A DNA stretch of 64,000 nucleotides from Sorex araneus (Eukaryota; Chordata; Mammalia; Eulipotyphla; Soricidae): NCBI RefSeq assembly GCF_027595985.1, contig NC_073304.1, forward strand, positions 216,100,500-216,164,499, written 5' to 3'. The notes below the pieces were generated by a model, which saw only the letters and a list, made by a program, of their open reading frames with translations, searched no databases and was not told where the DNA came from. Both the position numbers and the translations under genes were made by a program. How positions within the stretch are numbered: the first letter of the stretch is position 1; every line of letters starts with the position of its first letter. Below are positions 21,401 to 35,600 of this stretch, piece after piece.

Positions 21401-22215
21401 CCTTTTTTCTTTTCGTTGGTTGGTCAGGCCTTACGGGGTCTTTTGGAGAAGTCGCCTCCAATGCTGAGAGCAAAATGATCTTCGTGGAGTGGTGAGGATG
21501 TTTGGAATTTGGCGTTGGGGTCATACTCCAACTTTTAGCTTTTTTTCCTACAAAGTGGTAGCAGTTGGTAGCTCCCTTTTGGAATGAGCCAATGAGCTTT
21601 GGAAGTTCCTGTTTGTTCATTTCAGTCTCATGGTTCGCCCTGATAGCGTTGTTCCTCTGAAGGGTTAGGCCTTGGACTACACTTCTTGGTTTTCCCCTGG
21701 AAGTTCCCTTCGTAGTGTCTTCAGTGGGTTTAGGATGAGTTTTGGATTGACCTTGCTGCACAGATGTCTGTGTATTGGAACTAAACATGAACACATGGTT
21801 TTTGTGCCTGTAGCACATGAACAGACACTGGCTTATGACGAGTTGGAAATGGCACAGGCTGGCTGCCTTGGCACTGTGTGCTTTAGCAGGAGCAGAGAGG
21901 TACGTCGGGACTGCAAAACCTGACGTTTGGACATCCCTGTTTGAAAGTAATTTTAGAAGAAGACATGTGTGAGTCGGAGGACGTTGGTTGGGGTGGGGGT
22001 TATGGATGAGAGAAAAGGCAGTGCTGTTTTATTGTTTGTGTTCAGGTTTCAAGGAGTTTGAAAAGTGGCCAACAGTTCAACAGTTCTATCAGTGTGTTGT
22101 CGGCTGTCTAGCCTGATGCTTTTAACTATCCCACAGATCTTTTGTTGCACAATTAGTCGTTTGCTGAGTGGGAATGGGCAGTCAGTTGGTGTCATTGTTA
22201 ATTGCAGCATGAGCA

Positions 22216-22250
<35 letters not shown>

Positions 22251-23896
22251 CACACAAAAGACTGTTAGCCTCAAGACTGTTGCCTAAAGCTCACTGTTGC
22301 TCCTGTCCTCTCGGCCACCTGAGGCAGGTCCTACCAGCTCCCACCTCTGAAGTTCTATGTTCCAAAGATGCAGTGGCCCCTTGGAAGAGTTATAGTGGAT
22401 TGCATTGGCCAATCCTGGTTCAGTCTTGCCATCCCAGATGGTCCCCTTAGCCAGGAAGGCCCTGAGCATTGCCAGGTGTGGCCCAGAAAACCACCCCCTA
22501 AAAAAGTGGTTCAGAGCTGTAGCGTTCATGTTGTCCTCCAAGAACCAGCACATCTGTATTAGAACAGGCTTTTATCATTTAAAACATTGCTTGTATACAA
22601 AAGCAGATATATAAAACATATGTGCAGTAATAATGAAATGCATGCCTAGATACCCTTCACAGAGTCTGCCCGACAGTGTGGTTAGTGTCTTTCCAGACCC
22701 CTGTTTGTTGCTCTCTGATTACATCGCCCCCTTCCCCCAGGTAACCACTATCTTCAATCTGATAGTAATCATTCCCTGGCTTTATTTTTTCTTTATAGTT
22801 GTCCTGATTGGTCTTTTCATAAATGACTCCCATTAGAATGCTCTCAGGATCTTTACGACAAATTGCTTTGGGTTTAGTTAGGCAGCATCTCCCCGAAGAG
22901 AGAAGGAGCTGCTTGTGTTTATTATTACCCTTCAGCCGCTTAGACCTTTTTCTTCCCCGAGCTTCCAGCTCTTCGGCCCCCTTCTTTGCCAGAAATAAAA
23001 CATTCCAGGACTCTCACATGGCTCCGCCTGGGTTTAGATTCATATGTATTTCTTTTTCTAGAGCCTAGAAACTATGATTTTCTGCTTCCAAGTGCTGGGG
23101 GCGGGGAGATGATGAGCGGAGTGGGAAGGCCTCCGCAAGATGTGTGCATTCGGGAGCTGCGTTCTTCTGCCTGGCACTGAGGAGGCTCGTCCGCAGCATG
23201 GGCAGATGGCGGAGTAGCGCAGCTTCCTTTGAAAAGAGGCAGGCGGCCAAATGGCTGAGGTGGGAACCTTTCGAAAGGCCAGTGCCGAAGGTTTCTGCTT
23301 GCTGAGTTTGAATGTTGTACCCACAAGTTACCAAATAAAAATCCTCTTGGAAGCACGTCAGCCTTCGAAGTTCATGTCCAGGGGAATTAACTTTCCATTC
23401 TAGTCCCTCTGCATGTTGGCACGAGGCTTCAGACGTGCAGCCACTTGGGTAACCAAGGAATCCTTGGGGTGGGTTGCTTTGATGCTGAGTGGGGGGCATC
23501 CCTGGGAGGGCACTTCTCAGCTGGGAGGAGGGTGCAGGGTGAGCCTCTCGTCTCCGGTTTCTTTTTCCATTTTTGGTGGGGGATGCCATCGCCAGCTGTG
23601 CCCAGGTCTCCTTCTTACTCTGCGCTCAGGGATCACTCCTGGGGACACAGGGATTAGATGTGGCGTTGGGGATCAGACCCAGGTCAGCTTCGTGCAATGC
23701 AAGCCAGCAAGGTAGAGTATGGTCTTCATGGTACATCTTGGAAATTTTCTTTTACGTGAGTCCTGAGACTCTCAGACTTCTATATTAAAACAATGCACAA
23801 AGATCTTCCTGGGTCAAATCATTGTAATAGGATTTAGGGCTGTCTTTACTTCTGTCCCCCTCTATTAGGACAATTAATACTTGGAAAGGGTTTACT

Positions 23897-23931
<35 letters not shown>

Positions 23932-26900
23932 TTTTGGGTCACACCCGGCGATGCTCAGGGCTGACCCCTGGCTCTGCACTCAGGAATCACTCCTGGCAGT
24001 GCTCGGGGGACCATATAGGATTCTGGGAATCGAACCCGGGTCAGCCGCGTGCAAGGCAAACGCCCTACCCGCTGTACTATTGCTCCAGCCCCGGTTTTTT
24101 GGTTTTTGATTTTTGTTTTCTCCCCTATAAAACCATTAATCCTTTGTATGGGTTTTAACTTTTATTTAGTCCTTCAGGTGAGAGTAATTTTTGGAACATG
24201 AGCCAGCTGTAACACCTGGAGTCAGATGCTCAGTTCTAGAGTGGAAATATTTTTCTAAAGTCTGGCTTACTGAGGTATAATTGTATGATTTATATATAAT
24301 CTAGAATTCTTCTTTGTGCCAGAGAGACAGTTCAGGAGATAAGGCTTGCATTTGGCTGAAGACTCCAGGTTCAACCTCCGGCAATACATATGGTTGCCTA
24401 GAGTATTGCCAGGAGTGATTGACTCCCTAAGCACTGCTGGGTGTGGCCCACACCTCCCCACCCCTCGACCCCCCCACCCTCACCAAATAGGAAATTAAAG
24501 GAAATGCTTTTGGTTTAATTGGGGGCCCACTCGGAGGTGCTCTGGGGACCTTGCAGTCCGGGGGTGGAACCTGAACTCACATGCAAAATACAAGCTCAGG
24601 GCTGAAACTATAGTACGGTGGGTAAGGTGCTTGCCTTGCGTTGCATGCAGCTAACCTGGGTTCAATCTCTGGCATCCTATGTGGTCCCCTAGTCCCACCA
24701 ATAATGATCCCTGAGAGCAGAGCCAAGAATAAACCCTGAGCACCGCCAGGAGTGACCCAAAAACACACACACAAAAAAAAACCCCTGTAGGCTCAGCTCT
24801 TTGAACCATCTTCCCTGCTCAAGATACAGAATTTAAAACTTGGTTTTGCTTCCTTTTCTTCTTTTTTGCTCTTTTATCCTGTGGTGGCGCTCAGGAAGCC
24901 TGCAGTGCCCCCTGCGATTCTCAGCCAGCCAGGCCTTGATTCAGCGTTAGAGCCTCGGGGTCCAGTGCTGCCCGCCCTGCCGGGCTGGGCCCCCGTGGCT
25001 GCACTCAAGCAGTGCTCCAGGGTCCTTGTAGTGCCAGGAATCAACCTGGGCTGGGCACGTGCTAACCACAGCGCTACCCCCCAGCCCTGACAGCATATTT
25101 TAATCACCTCGAGCTTTCCGGAGGTGAATTTTTGAGTTTAGCACAGCCCTAGCCAGAAAGTCTTTGTTCGGAGTCTTTTGGATTTCTTTAATTTCTCACT
25201 AAAAAGCCAGTTAAGAACGATGCAAAGTGCAGTTCCTTTAGTGTATCTTTTCCCAGGAGATGACTGGGGGTTTTTTGTTGTTGTTGGTGTTGGTTTGGTT
25301 TGGTTTGGGGGCCACACCCAGCGGTGCTCAGGGGGGCTTATTCCTGGCTCTGCACTCAGGATGCACTCCTGGAGGGCTCAGGGGACCATATGGTGTGCCA
25401 GGAATTGAACCCTGATGAGCCATGTGCAAGGCAAACACCCTACGCACCATACTGTCGCTTCAGCCCCAAGAGCTGCAGGATTTTGACCAGGTCCCTGGAG
25501 CAGCAGCAACTCCTGGGGAGACTGTCGCTGCACCACAGAGGGGAGGTGCCCTCCTCTGAAGAATCCCCTAGTTTGCTGAGCTGCTGACCCCTGACCAGCC
25601 ATCCTTGGTGCAGAAATCAGAGTCTCGGTGGTTGCCCTTCGTGGGGCTGCTTGGAGGGCTGTTCTCAGTCCGGGAATGTCCTCAGGTCCCCTGGGGACTC
25701 TTTGCTTCTGGAGGATGGTCCAGAGAGCTGCTGTTCAGAAAGGGCCCCTGGTCAGGTCAAGACCCTTTTTCTCAGCTCCCCTCATGGACATTGGCTCTGG
25801 CTTCCTCCTCAAAATGGAAGGTCGCTAATTACCACCCAGGGTGTTGTGCTCTTGGAATATGCTGGGTGTGGAGGGAGAGAGAGATCCAGAGGGATTTCTC
25901 ACTGCTTTGTAGGCTGGCGGTGCTGCAGCCATATCTATTTAAGGAATTGCCGTAATTATTTTATTCTTCCCGTCTAAATTTTAGGCTTTATTACAGAAGT
26001 GTTGCCGACAAGGACAAGGCTTTGCTTGGTTTCCGGCGCCCCTGTGCGTGAGTGTGCTGGGGATTTAAATGCCTCCACGTTCACGCGCCCCTTGTTCACT
26101 GTGTGCTCTCTCCCCGCCAGGAAACCCAGGTTGACAAGAACTCAAAGTGCCTTTTCTCCGGTCTCCTTCAGCCCCCTGTTCACAGGTAAGGACGGGCGCC
26201 GAGCTCCTGCTCTTGGAATTTCGGAGGTGAGAGTGCTGAGTGGCTGCAGGAAAGGCTCGGCAGGTGCAGCCCTGCCCCCCCTGCCCCCTGCCCGCTGGGC
26301 TCAGGGTGAGGCTATTTTTATAGTGTGGAATGTGTTCTGGCCTTTGACTGCTCTGCACTTTGAGGTAGAGACTGCGTGCTGGTAATTAGGTGGCCCTGGC
26401 AGTTACTGCGGTGCTTTAGTTCAGGGCCATCACACATAAATTAAAAGTAGGAATTACAAAGGTATAGGCTCTCGGTACATGAAGGGCCCCTCGGAAGCCC
26501 TACAACTCTCGTCTCTGTCGCTGAAGGAGCTGGTGGATGATCTAATCAACACCCTTGGTTATCTGGTCTATTTTTAAAGGCTTTGGCAAAGGGGATTACA
26601 TGAACTCTCGTCTTACCCAATTTAGGGTGTCAGTACTTGCAGCTGTTCTTCACTGTACCTCAGTGCCTTCTCCGGAGCAGGAAGCACAGTTGCTGAAGTA
26701 GGCGCGTGTCTGAATGTGCTTTGGGCCACTGCCTCTGCTTCCTGGGAGCTTTGAGAGAGGGCGACCTTGTGAGAATGTCAGCCAGCCGCGGGGCTGCAGC
26801 CGAACAGGCCCTTTACCAGCCGCCTCACGTCCCAGAGCTGAGGCTCCCTGGTGGGTTGTGACTGAGGAGGCTTTAAAATGTCCCAGTTTCAAACTCTTTT

Positions 26901-29585
26901 TGGATCCTATGTACTCAGAAACATCAGTGGAAGAATTATTCATCCGAAAGAGGAAAAAACTGGCCAGGCTGTGGGACCCCCCACGACAGGACAGTTGGCC
27001 AGGAGCCATGAGAATAAGAAGCCAGGCAGGTCCTAGACACACAGGGAGAAGCTTCTCTGCCCTCCCCTCAGTCAGAAGGAAAGCCTGGTCCTGTCGCAGT
27101 GTCTTTCTCATCAGTAACACCCACACCCATCGTCTCAGGCTCAGTGTTCTTATTTCAGACAGCCTGAGCCCCGAGAGTCCCAAGTTAGAAGTGCCAGGGC
27201 CACCATTTCCGACCCTTCACACATCCACTTGCTGAGCTCATGCCATTGTTCTGTGCTGCTCAGCTCTCAGTGCTCAGCTCCAAGGTGTGTCCGGATCCAC
27301 TGCCACCTTCCTGCAGTCGGCACTGATCTTCAGAAGGGCCTTTCTTTTTATCTCAGTGATCAATCTTCGTTTGGGTACAAAAAAAGGCCTGAGGCCAGAG
27401 AGAGTGTGGTGGGTAAATTCCTCCAGAGATGCTTCTTCTAAATACACCTAATATTTTTTTTTCTTTTTTTTTGGGTCACACTCGGCGATGCACAGGGGTT
27501 ACTCCTGGCTCTGCACTCAGGAATTACTACTGGCGGTGCTCAGGGAACCATATGGGATGCTGGGAATCGAACCCGGGTCGGCCACATGCAAGGCAAACGC
27601 CCTACCCACTGTGCTATCACTCCAGCCCCTAAACACACCTAATTTTTGACTGACTGGAAACACTTAAGATTGTAGGTGCACTTCTCAGCCTTTGTGGCCT
27701 TAGCTATCAGGACTCATTAATGTCTAAAAAGATTGGTTTTCTTCTGAGTGAATGTTCTGGAAAAATCTTTATATGGAAAACTAAATAGAAGTTGGGAGCC
27801 ATGTTGGGACCTTTCTATACCCGCAGCTAACCATGCTGTTCTTGCACTTTTCTGGCACTTTTTTTCCATGTCTATTTGGGCTCTCTAGCAAACTGCTTGC
27901 CTTGCTCCCGGAGGCAAAAACTGATGTAAAAGTCTGGGAAAATAAATAATGATTTTTTGAATAAAGAAAACTCATTTGAATAAAGAAAACCCCTTGTTTA
28001 TGTTGCCTAAAGGATCCACATTAAATTTTCTGAAATTTCTGAATTTCTCTGAAAAAGTATCAATCCTGGTGATAGATACTTAACTATTCTTATTAGTCGT
28101 AGTGATTCTTTTTGCGATATGTGTTTAGTTCATTATCTTGTGCCTCAACTGAGAGGGGAAGGGAAACAAGACACTGGCCTGAGGATGCGTTGTCAGTGGC
28201 AGAACCAGAATCTCTTCCACTGTCAATCCCATGTTTTTGTCCAGAGCATCCTTGACCAACCTCTCAACGGGGCCAAGGATTGATAGGGATCAAAATGGAC
28301 TGCTCAGCTGTCGGGGCGTTGGGAGAGCCCGACTGCTTGCCCTCGCCTTGCTTACCCTTGGCTCCCCCTTGCTTGTGGCCAGCTTTGGGCAAGGTACTTC
28401 CATAACATGCTTGCTCCCTCAGGTGAGACAGTGTCTCTTGTGGACGTGGATATCTCTCAGCGGGGCCTGAGCTCTCCACACCCTCCAACTCCCCCTCCTC
28501 CTCCAAGACGAAGCCTCAGCCTTCTAGGTATATTCTTTCCCTCCCTGCCTCTCCGCCCGAGTGGGAGGGTGACCTCTGGGCTCCTGAGCCAAACAAGCCC
28601 CTGAGTTTCTAAGAGGACCCAGGTGTTTCTAGCTCTGTGGCTGTCATGCTCCCTGAGTGGTTCCCCTGGGCTCGTACCTGCATGCTGGAACATTGGCTGG
28701 TCCATATGTTAGTTTACATCTTGGCCAGACCTGTGGCTCTGGGAAGAGCCGTGCTTTCCTGCTAGCAAGCAGAGCCTGCCAGGCTAGGATGATCATTGCC
28801 CACCACGGGAAGCCTGGGACAGTGGCAGGCCATGGTGCTCCTGAGGGCTCTCTGACGGTCCTTCTCCCTCTCCTCGCCTGGCTCATTCTGCGCTCATATT
28901 TCTGAACCTCTTGCTTTTGTTCTCTCTTCTAGATGATATCAGTGGGACGCTGCCTACATCTGTCCTTGTGGCTCCGATGGGGTCTTCCCTGCAGTCTTTC
29001 CCCCTACCTCCGCCTCCTCCACCCCATGCCCCAGGTTAGCTTAGCTTAGAGGCAAGACTTGGAAGACTTGGGAGGACAAAGTGGCAAAACTTTTGAAGGA
29101 TGGGGAATTTCTTTTATGGAAACAATAGAATTTATAAGAAAGCTTGAATCTTACACCTTTGGCCAGACCAGAAGTCCTTGGAAATGAGGCTGAGAACTGT
29201 TTTTTCTGAACCTCTTTTTTTCCTTTTTAAATGGAGGTGAATCTCATTATTTGGGATAAGAAGCTATTGAATGTTTCATACCTTTGCTGCCAAGACTATT
29301 TTGTCCTCCTGTTTTGGGGCTGCACCCAGTGGTACTCCGGGGATGCTCCTAGCTCTGTGCTTGGGGGTTGCGCCTGGCAGTGCTCAGGGGACCGTGTATG
29401 CCAGGGATTAAGCCTGAATTTCCTGCATGCTTTCTAACCTGTGGAGCTCTGTCTTTGGCCCCAACTGCTGCTGAGACTATTTTGTAATCCATTTCAGGAC
29501 AGTGAGAGGTTTAATATGTTGCTGGTTTTCCTGGATACATTTGGGTTTTCTGTTTTGTTTTAGGTTTTTGTGGTTTTGTTTTGGG

Positions 29586-29642
<57 letters not shown>

Positions 29643-32600
29643 GAGGTACCAGGGAGTTGAACTCAAGGGCCTCAGATTGCGCAAGACAGATGCTCCACTA
29701 CAGACCTACATCCCCGACCCTGTTGCTGATTTTCAAAGATCGGTGGGGTTTTTGCTTGGTATTTTTTTTTTAAGTTGTCCATATTTCTGCAGCCTTGTAA
29801 ATATGTACCATGCATTGTAGCCCATACCTGCTTTGCCAGCCTCCAGTACCTAAGGAATAAAATGAATGAAATCAGCATTCTTTTCTACTTGCCTGGCAAA
29901 ATCGTTACTCTTCCTGGGCAAGTTAGCGAGTCACTATTTCCAAGGCTGTTTTGCCAGCACTTCACCTCGAGGTGGGAGAAGTTGGAGTCGCTCTAGGCTG
30001 GTGAAGGCCCTGACGTAGTCACCCTAGTCAGGTTAGTGAGCAGCTCCTATACCACCTTCCCGGGCTTTGACGCCCCCACCCATCCTTCACAGCTTACACA
30101 AGCCCACACAGCTTTTTGTTCCGGCCCATCCAGCTCCTTCCCACCGCTTTGGCTTCTACCCTCTCCAGCTTAGCTCTAATGCCTTGCCCCTCTTCAGTTA
30201 GCATCTGTTTTGGGGGGAGGGTCTTGTGGTTGGGAGCAGTGAGGGCAAACATGTGACTCCCGCTCTCTGCCTCCGCAGATGCGTTTCCCCGGATTGTTCC
30301 CCTCCGAGCTGCTGAATCCCTGCACAGCCAGCCCCCACAACACCTCCAGTGTCCCCTCTACCGACCTGACTCGAGCAGCTTTGCAGCCAGCCTTCGAGAG
30401 CTGGAGAAGGTAGGCGGCGCCCGAGACTGGTGCTCTCCCAGTCCTGTGTCAGGCTCTCTTGTCATTCATAGAGGAACAGTCATTTCTGGCCTCAGTATTT
30501 CCATTTTTCAGAAGCAAAACAGTAAGCTGTGAATCCATCAGATGCCATAAAATTGTTCCTAAGGGGGAAAAAATTATTTGGGTGTGGGGAATTAGAGCCA
30601 GACCTGGCAGTGCTCAGGACTGACTACTTACTAAGCCCTCAGGGATCACTCCTGGTGAGGATCAGGGGATCACATTGGGTGCCAGGTATTGAACTCAGGT
30701 CAGCCATATGCAGGCAAGCATTCTCCTGCTATGCTGTTGCTCCAGCCCCTTGGAAAAGGAATTTCAATGTGATGAAAAGTTGTGGAGAAATGTTTATATA
30801 CTGTAAATTAATTTTGATAGATTAGCTGACCGACATCCATCTCCTCTATTTTTTGTAGAGAAATGGAATTATAAAATTTGTCTTTTGTTGGGCCAGAGCA
30901 ATAGTACAGCTAATAGGACAGTTGCCTTACATGCAGCTGACCTGGGTTCAATCTCCAGCATCCCATATAGTGATCCCTGGGCACAGGCCCAGGAGTGAGC
31001 CCTGAGCACAGACTCAGGAGTAAGCCCTGAGTACTTTCAGATGTGTCCATTCCCTGCAAAATGAGAGAGAACGTTCAATTGAATGAGCACATGCTAAGCA
31101 CCACTGGGTAAGACCCAACAATTAAAAACAAAACAAAAAAAGAATTGACCTGTTAATACAGAGGGTCAAAAGCATAACAATCCTGATAGTCACTCCTGAC
31201 ATTGAGATGCTTTGAGCAGCCCTTACCTGCTGGAATGTTCAGGCAACCAGGGGTACTCTTTTGGTAAGACAGTGTTGGAAACGTAATAGTTACCAGTTTG
31301 TTAACCTCCTCACTGTTCTTTTCTTTGATAGTGTGGTTGGTATTGGGGACCAATGAATTGGGAAGATGCAGAGATGAAGCTAAAAGGGAAGCCAGATGGT
31401 TCTTTCCTGGTACGGGACAGCTCGGATCCTCGTTATATCTTGAGTCTCAGTTTCCGATCACAGGGTATCACCCATCACACCAGGATGGAGCACTACAGAG
31501 GTAAGTGAGTGAACTGGTGTCTGAGGAAGCGGCCTGCCCCTTGGCCTTCTCTACTTTTGCCAATTCCTTCTCTATAGAAAGGATTCCTAGGGTCTGAACC
31601 CTGAACCAGTGGGGTGTTGGGCACCGATTTCAATCTTTAGAAGAAGTGTTGGTGGGGTAGGGAGAAGAGTAAGTGTTCCATAGCAAGGTTAGCAACATCC
31701 AGTCTCCTACATGGGAAGGAATGGACAAGACTTAAAGAACAGCGAAGTCAGATAACTTTCTGGTAGAAGGAAGGATTTGCCTAGGATCTTGAGAGAAATT
31801 TTCCCAAGTTTTTTTCATAATTAAACTTGCCATCTAGAGGTACTTTCTGTTAAATATACACAGAGAGAATTCAGCATTGGTCCTATGACTTGTTCTGGAT
31901 TTCTTTGTCTAAAAGTTGTGTCAGCGTTTTCCCACCATGTAGCATGGTGCTGATTGTTTCTTCTTTTGATCAACTTTGTAGAAATGTTTCTCTTAGGACA
32001 CGTTCATCAACATCCTGATAGCTCTTGGGATCTGCAAGTCTCTACCTCCTTCCCTGGGGGTGGTACCTTCTCTCTTGTAGTCAGGTTAGGTTTGTTAATT
32101 TTCCAGTGATGCTGAGAATCTGAATTGTTCAGCAGAGTTGTCTGGATTGACTACATCTGTGTTCTGTATTCTACTTGGGCCAGAAATTTGTCATGCATAG
32201 ACAGTCCTCAACATAGGTAATGAACATCCTTTGTCAGAATATCCACAACTGGGGGCCGGAGCGATAGCACAGCAGGTAGGGCGTTTGCCTTGCACGCGGC
32301 CGACCTGGGTTCGATCCCCGGCATCCCATATGGTCCCCCAAGCACTGCCAGGAGCAATTCCTGAGTGCAAAGCCAGGAGTAACCCCTGAGCATCGCTGGG
32401 TGTGACCCAAAAAGCAAAAAAATTAAAAAAAAAAAAAAACAGAATATCCACAACTGCTAGAGGTAAGAAGGGTGTGTGGATTTGGGGGGCTTTCCCCTCC
32501 TATCCTTCAGTCTCCCCACATATGTTCAACCTTACATGAACTGCATGAGACCTTGCATTTCAAGTGAGGGTTTCTTTCATGCTCTTCTCAGTCACCACCA

Positions 32601-35600
32601 CCACGTTCGTCCTTCTCCCAACCATGGTGTGCTGGATCCATTTACTTTTGCTATTCTTGTGGGGCAGGAAGTAACATGTAGGTCAGCATAGCTTTGTCCA
32701 CATTTCCTCTGCCCCACCCCCATCTCATACAGAGACAGGAACTTCAGTCCAAAGACCTGAGAATTAATTAGGTAGCACTCAGGTTGATTCTGCCTGTTTT
32801 CCTACTACTGCCAGAAGCAAAATCAGACAGATTTTTTAAAAAAAAGAAAAAAGAAAAATAAAGTACTTCAGAGTGAGACATTTTTATAAATCTATTAAAA
32901 GGATAATAGATAAATCTATAAATAAGATTATTATTAAATAAATGATATTGTTTATTAAATAAAGTAAATCTATAAAAAAACCCTATAAAACCAAGCTCCC
33001 GGAAGCGTGCTGCCGAGATGCAGCCACACAACATCTGATAGCCTAGTTTTCCCTCTTGGAGAACCTCGAAAGCTACCAAGAGTTTACTACCTGCACCGAG
33101 GAGAGCCTGGCAAGCTCCCTGTGGTTTATTCATATGCCAAATACAGTAACAATGATCTCATTCCCCGGACCCTGAAGAGCCTCTAATGTGGCACCATTGG
33201 GAAGGACGAGTAAACAGAGGCTGCTAAAATATCAAGGCTAGGATGAATGGAGATGTTACTGGGCCCACTCAAGCAAATCGATGACCAACGGGATGACAGT
33301 GACAGTGATACAGTGATTAAAAGGATAAAGGGTTAGGCCGTGGGAATGATGAAAAGATACTTGACCTCTGGGTTCCTGATAGGTGAAACACCAAGACTGA
33401 GAGAGCTTGTTCAAATGGCTCTCCAGTTACTTTTTATTCAAAGGGACTTTTCTTCCTTAGACAAATGGTATTTTTTAATCAAAGCCCTGTGGGTCTTTCA
33501 GTTGCCAGTTTGCAATGGAACGTTTGTCTTTGTCTTTCTAGGTGATACTGTAAGAGTAACTGGCAAGACTCAGATTTACAGTTCTCTTGAGCAATGAATA
33601 ACCTTTATGTAAATGATTCTTTGGGATATAGTGTTTTCATTTTTATAGTTTGTTTTGTTTTGTCAGGACCAGTCTGACAGGGCTCAGGGGACTGTATGGG
33701 ATGCTTGTGATCAAACCCAGGTCGGCCTTGTACAAAGCAAGCGTCTTACCTGCTGTACTGTCAACTCTGGTCTGTTAGTTTGTTTTGATTTTGAGGCCAC
33801 ACCCAATGGTGCTCAAGACTTACTCCTAGCAGTGCTCAGGGAACCACATAGGGTGCCCGGGATCAAACACAAGTCAGCTAAAGGCAAGGCAAGGACTTTA
33901 CCCTGTACTTTCTCTCTCTCTCTTTATTTTATTTTATTTTTTTTTTGCTTTTTGGATCACATCTGGCAATGCACAGGGGTTACTCCTGGTTTTGCACTCA
34001 GGAATTACTCTTGGCAGTGCTCAGGGGACCATATAGGATGCTGGGATTCGAACCCGGGTTGACTGCGTGCAAGACAAACGCCCTACCCACTATGCTATCG
34101 CTCCAGCCCCTATACTATCTCTCTTAAATCACAGTCTATCTTCTAGACTGTGATTTAAGAATTGGTGTTTATACTCAATACAATACTGTCTTTTTTTTTT
34201 CCTGACTTATTTACATGTTTAACAAAAGTAGTGTTTTTTTTTGGGGGGGTGTCATATCCAGCGATGCACAGGGGTTATTCCTGGCTTTGCACTCAGGAAT
34301 TACTCCTGGTGGTGCTCAAGGGACCATCTGAGATGCTAAGAATCGAATCCAGGTCGGCCACGTGCAAGGCAAAGGCCCTACCTGCTGTACTATCACTCCA
34401 TCCACTAACAAAAGCTTTTTAAGGCTGATGTCTTATTGGGAGTAATAATACAATAGTAATAGTACATGTAGCTGACCCAGCTTCGATCCCAGACATGCCT
34501 CAACCTTCCCAGGAGTGATCCTTGAGTACAGAGCCAGGAGTAAGCTCTGAGCATTGCTAGGTGTGGTCCAAAAGCAGAAAAAGAAAAAAAAAAGATGTTA
34601 TTAAAGGCAGCATTTTCTTCCCATTAATAGTGGGATAGGCAGGCGGCAATAGGTGATTTCAAGGATCTTTGTCTTGACCCAGCTTGTCCAAAAGCTACTA
34701 ATGTAAGAATCACTAAAATGTTCGGGGCTGGAGCGATAGCACAGCGGGTAGGGCGTTTGCCTTGCACGCGGCCGACCCAGGTTCGAATCCCAGCATCCCA
34801 TATGGTCCCCTGAGCACTGCCAGGGTTAATTCCTGAGTGCATGAGCCAGGAATGACCCCTGTACATTGCCGGGTGTGACCCAAAAAGAAAAAAAAAAAAA
34901 AAGAATCACTAAAATGTTCAAATCAGTCTCCCAGATCTCAGTTACTTTTTACTTCTTAATTTTTCCCTGCAGGAACCTTCAGCCTATGGTGTCACCCTAA
35001 ATTTGAGGATCGCTGTCAGTCGGTGGTGGAATTCATTAAGAGAGCCATCATGCACTCCAAGAATGGGAAGTTCCTCTATTTCTTGAGATCCAGGGTTCCA
35101 GGTAAGGTTGTGGTGATATTATCCGACCTACTTAGAATAGGTCATCCTAGTAGCAAAATGTGTCCCCACTCTCTGACAACGTGCAGACTGGGCTTTTTCC
35201 TGACACACAGCAGGCATGCTTCCTGGAGTCCAGTGGCATTAGTCCCTTGTCCTTGTACCCTTTTTTTGGCTTTGTTTGGATTTTTTGCGTGTGTTTGGGC
35301 CACACCCATCTCAGGGCTTACTCCTGGGTCTGTGTTGAGGGATCGCTTCTGTTGGGATTCAGGGAATCATATGGGGTGCTGGGGATTAAACCTGGGTGGC
35401 TGCAAGCAAGGCATGTACCTGACCTGACCCGCTAAACCATCTCTTCAGCCCCGTTGTACATTTTGAGAAAGAATCTTTGTTTCTTTGATCACATGCATAG
35501 AAACCACATCCTGCCTTTGATATCTAGGCATCGTGTAAATATTTGACATTCGGAAATGTCTCCTTAGGGCTGCAGCGATAGTACAGCGGGTAAAGTGCTT

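Larger units (their letters stand above)
18461..26120 (+). other. SOCS7: SOCS7 intron 1
   Basis: A 7.66-kb intron. The first 300 bp remain CpG-rich. About 18800-22200 is largely single-copy sequence in which I recognise no gene or repeat. SINEs, an L1M-like remnant and a TG tract occupy parts of 22200-25470. Confidence 0.85.
31501..34972 (+). other. SOCS7: SOCS7 intron 6
   Basis: 3.5 kb with several SINEs and one unfamiliar inserted element (32907-33315). The flanks at 31501-32230 and 32460-32850 are single-copy with nothing recognised. Confidence 0.85.
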
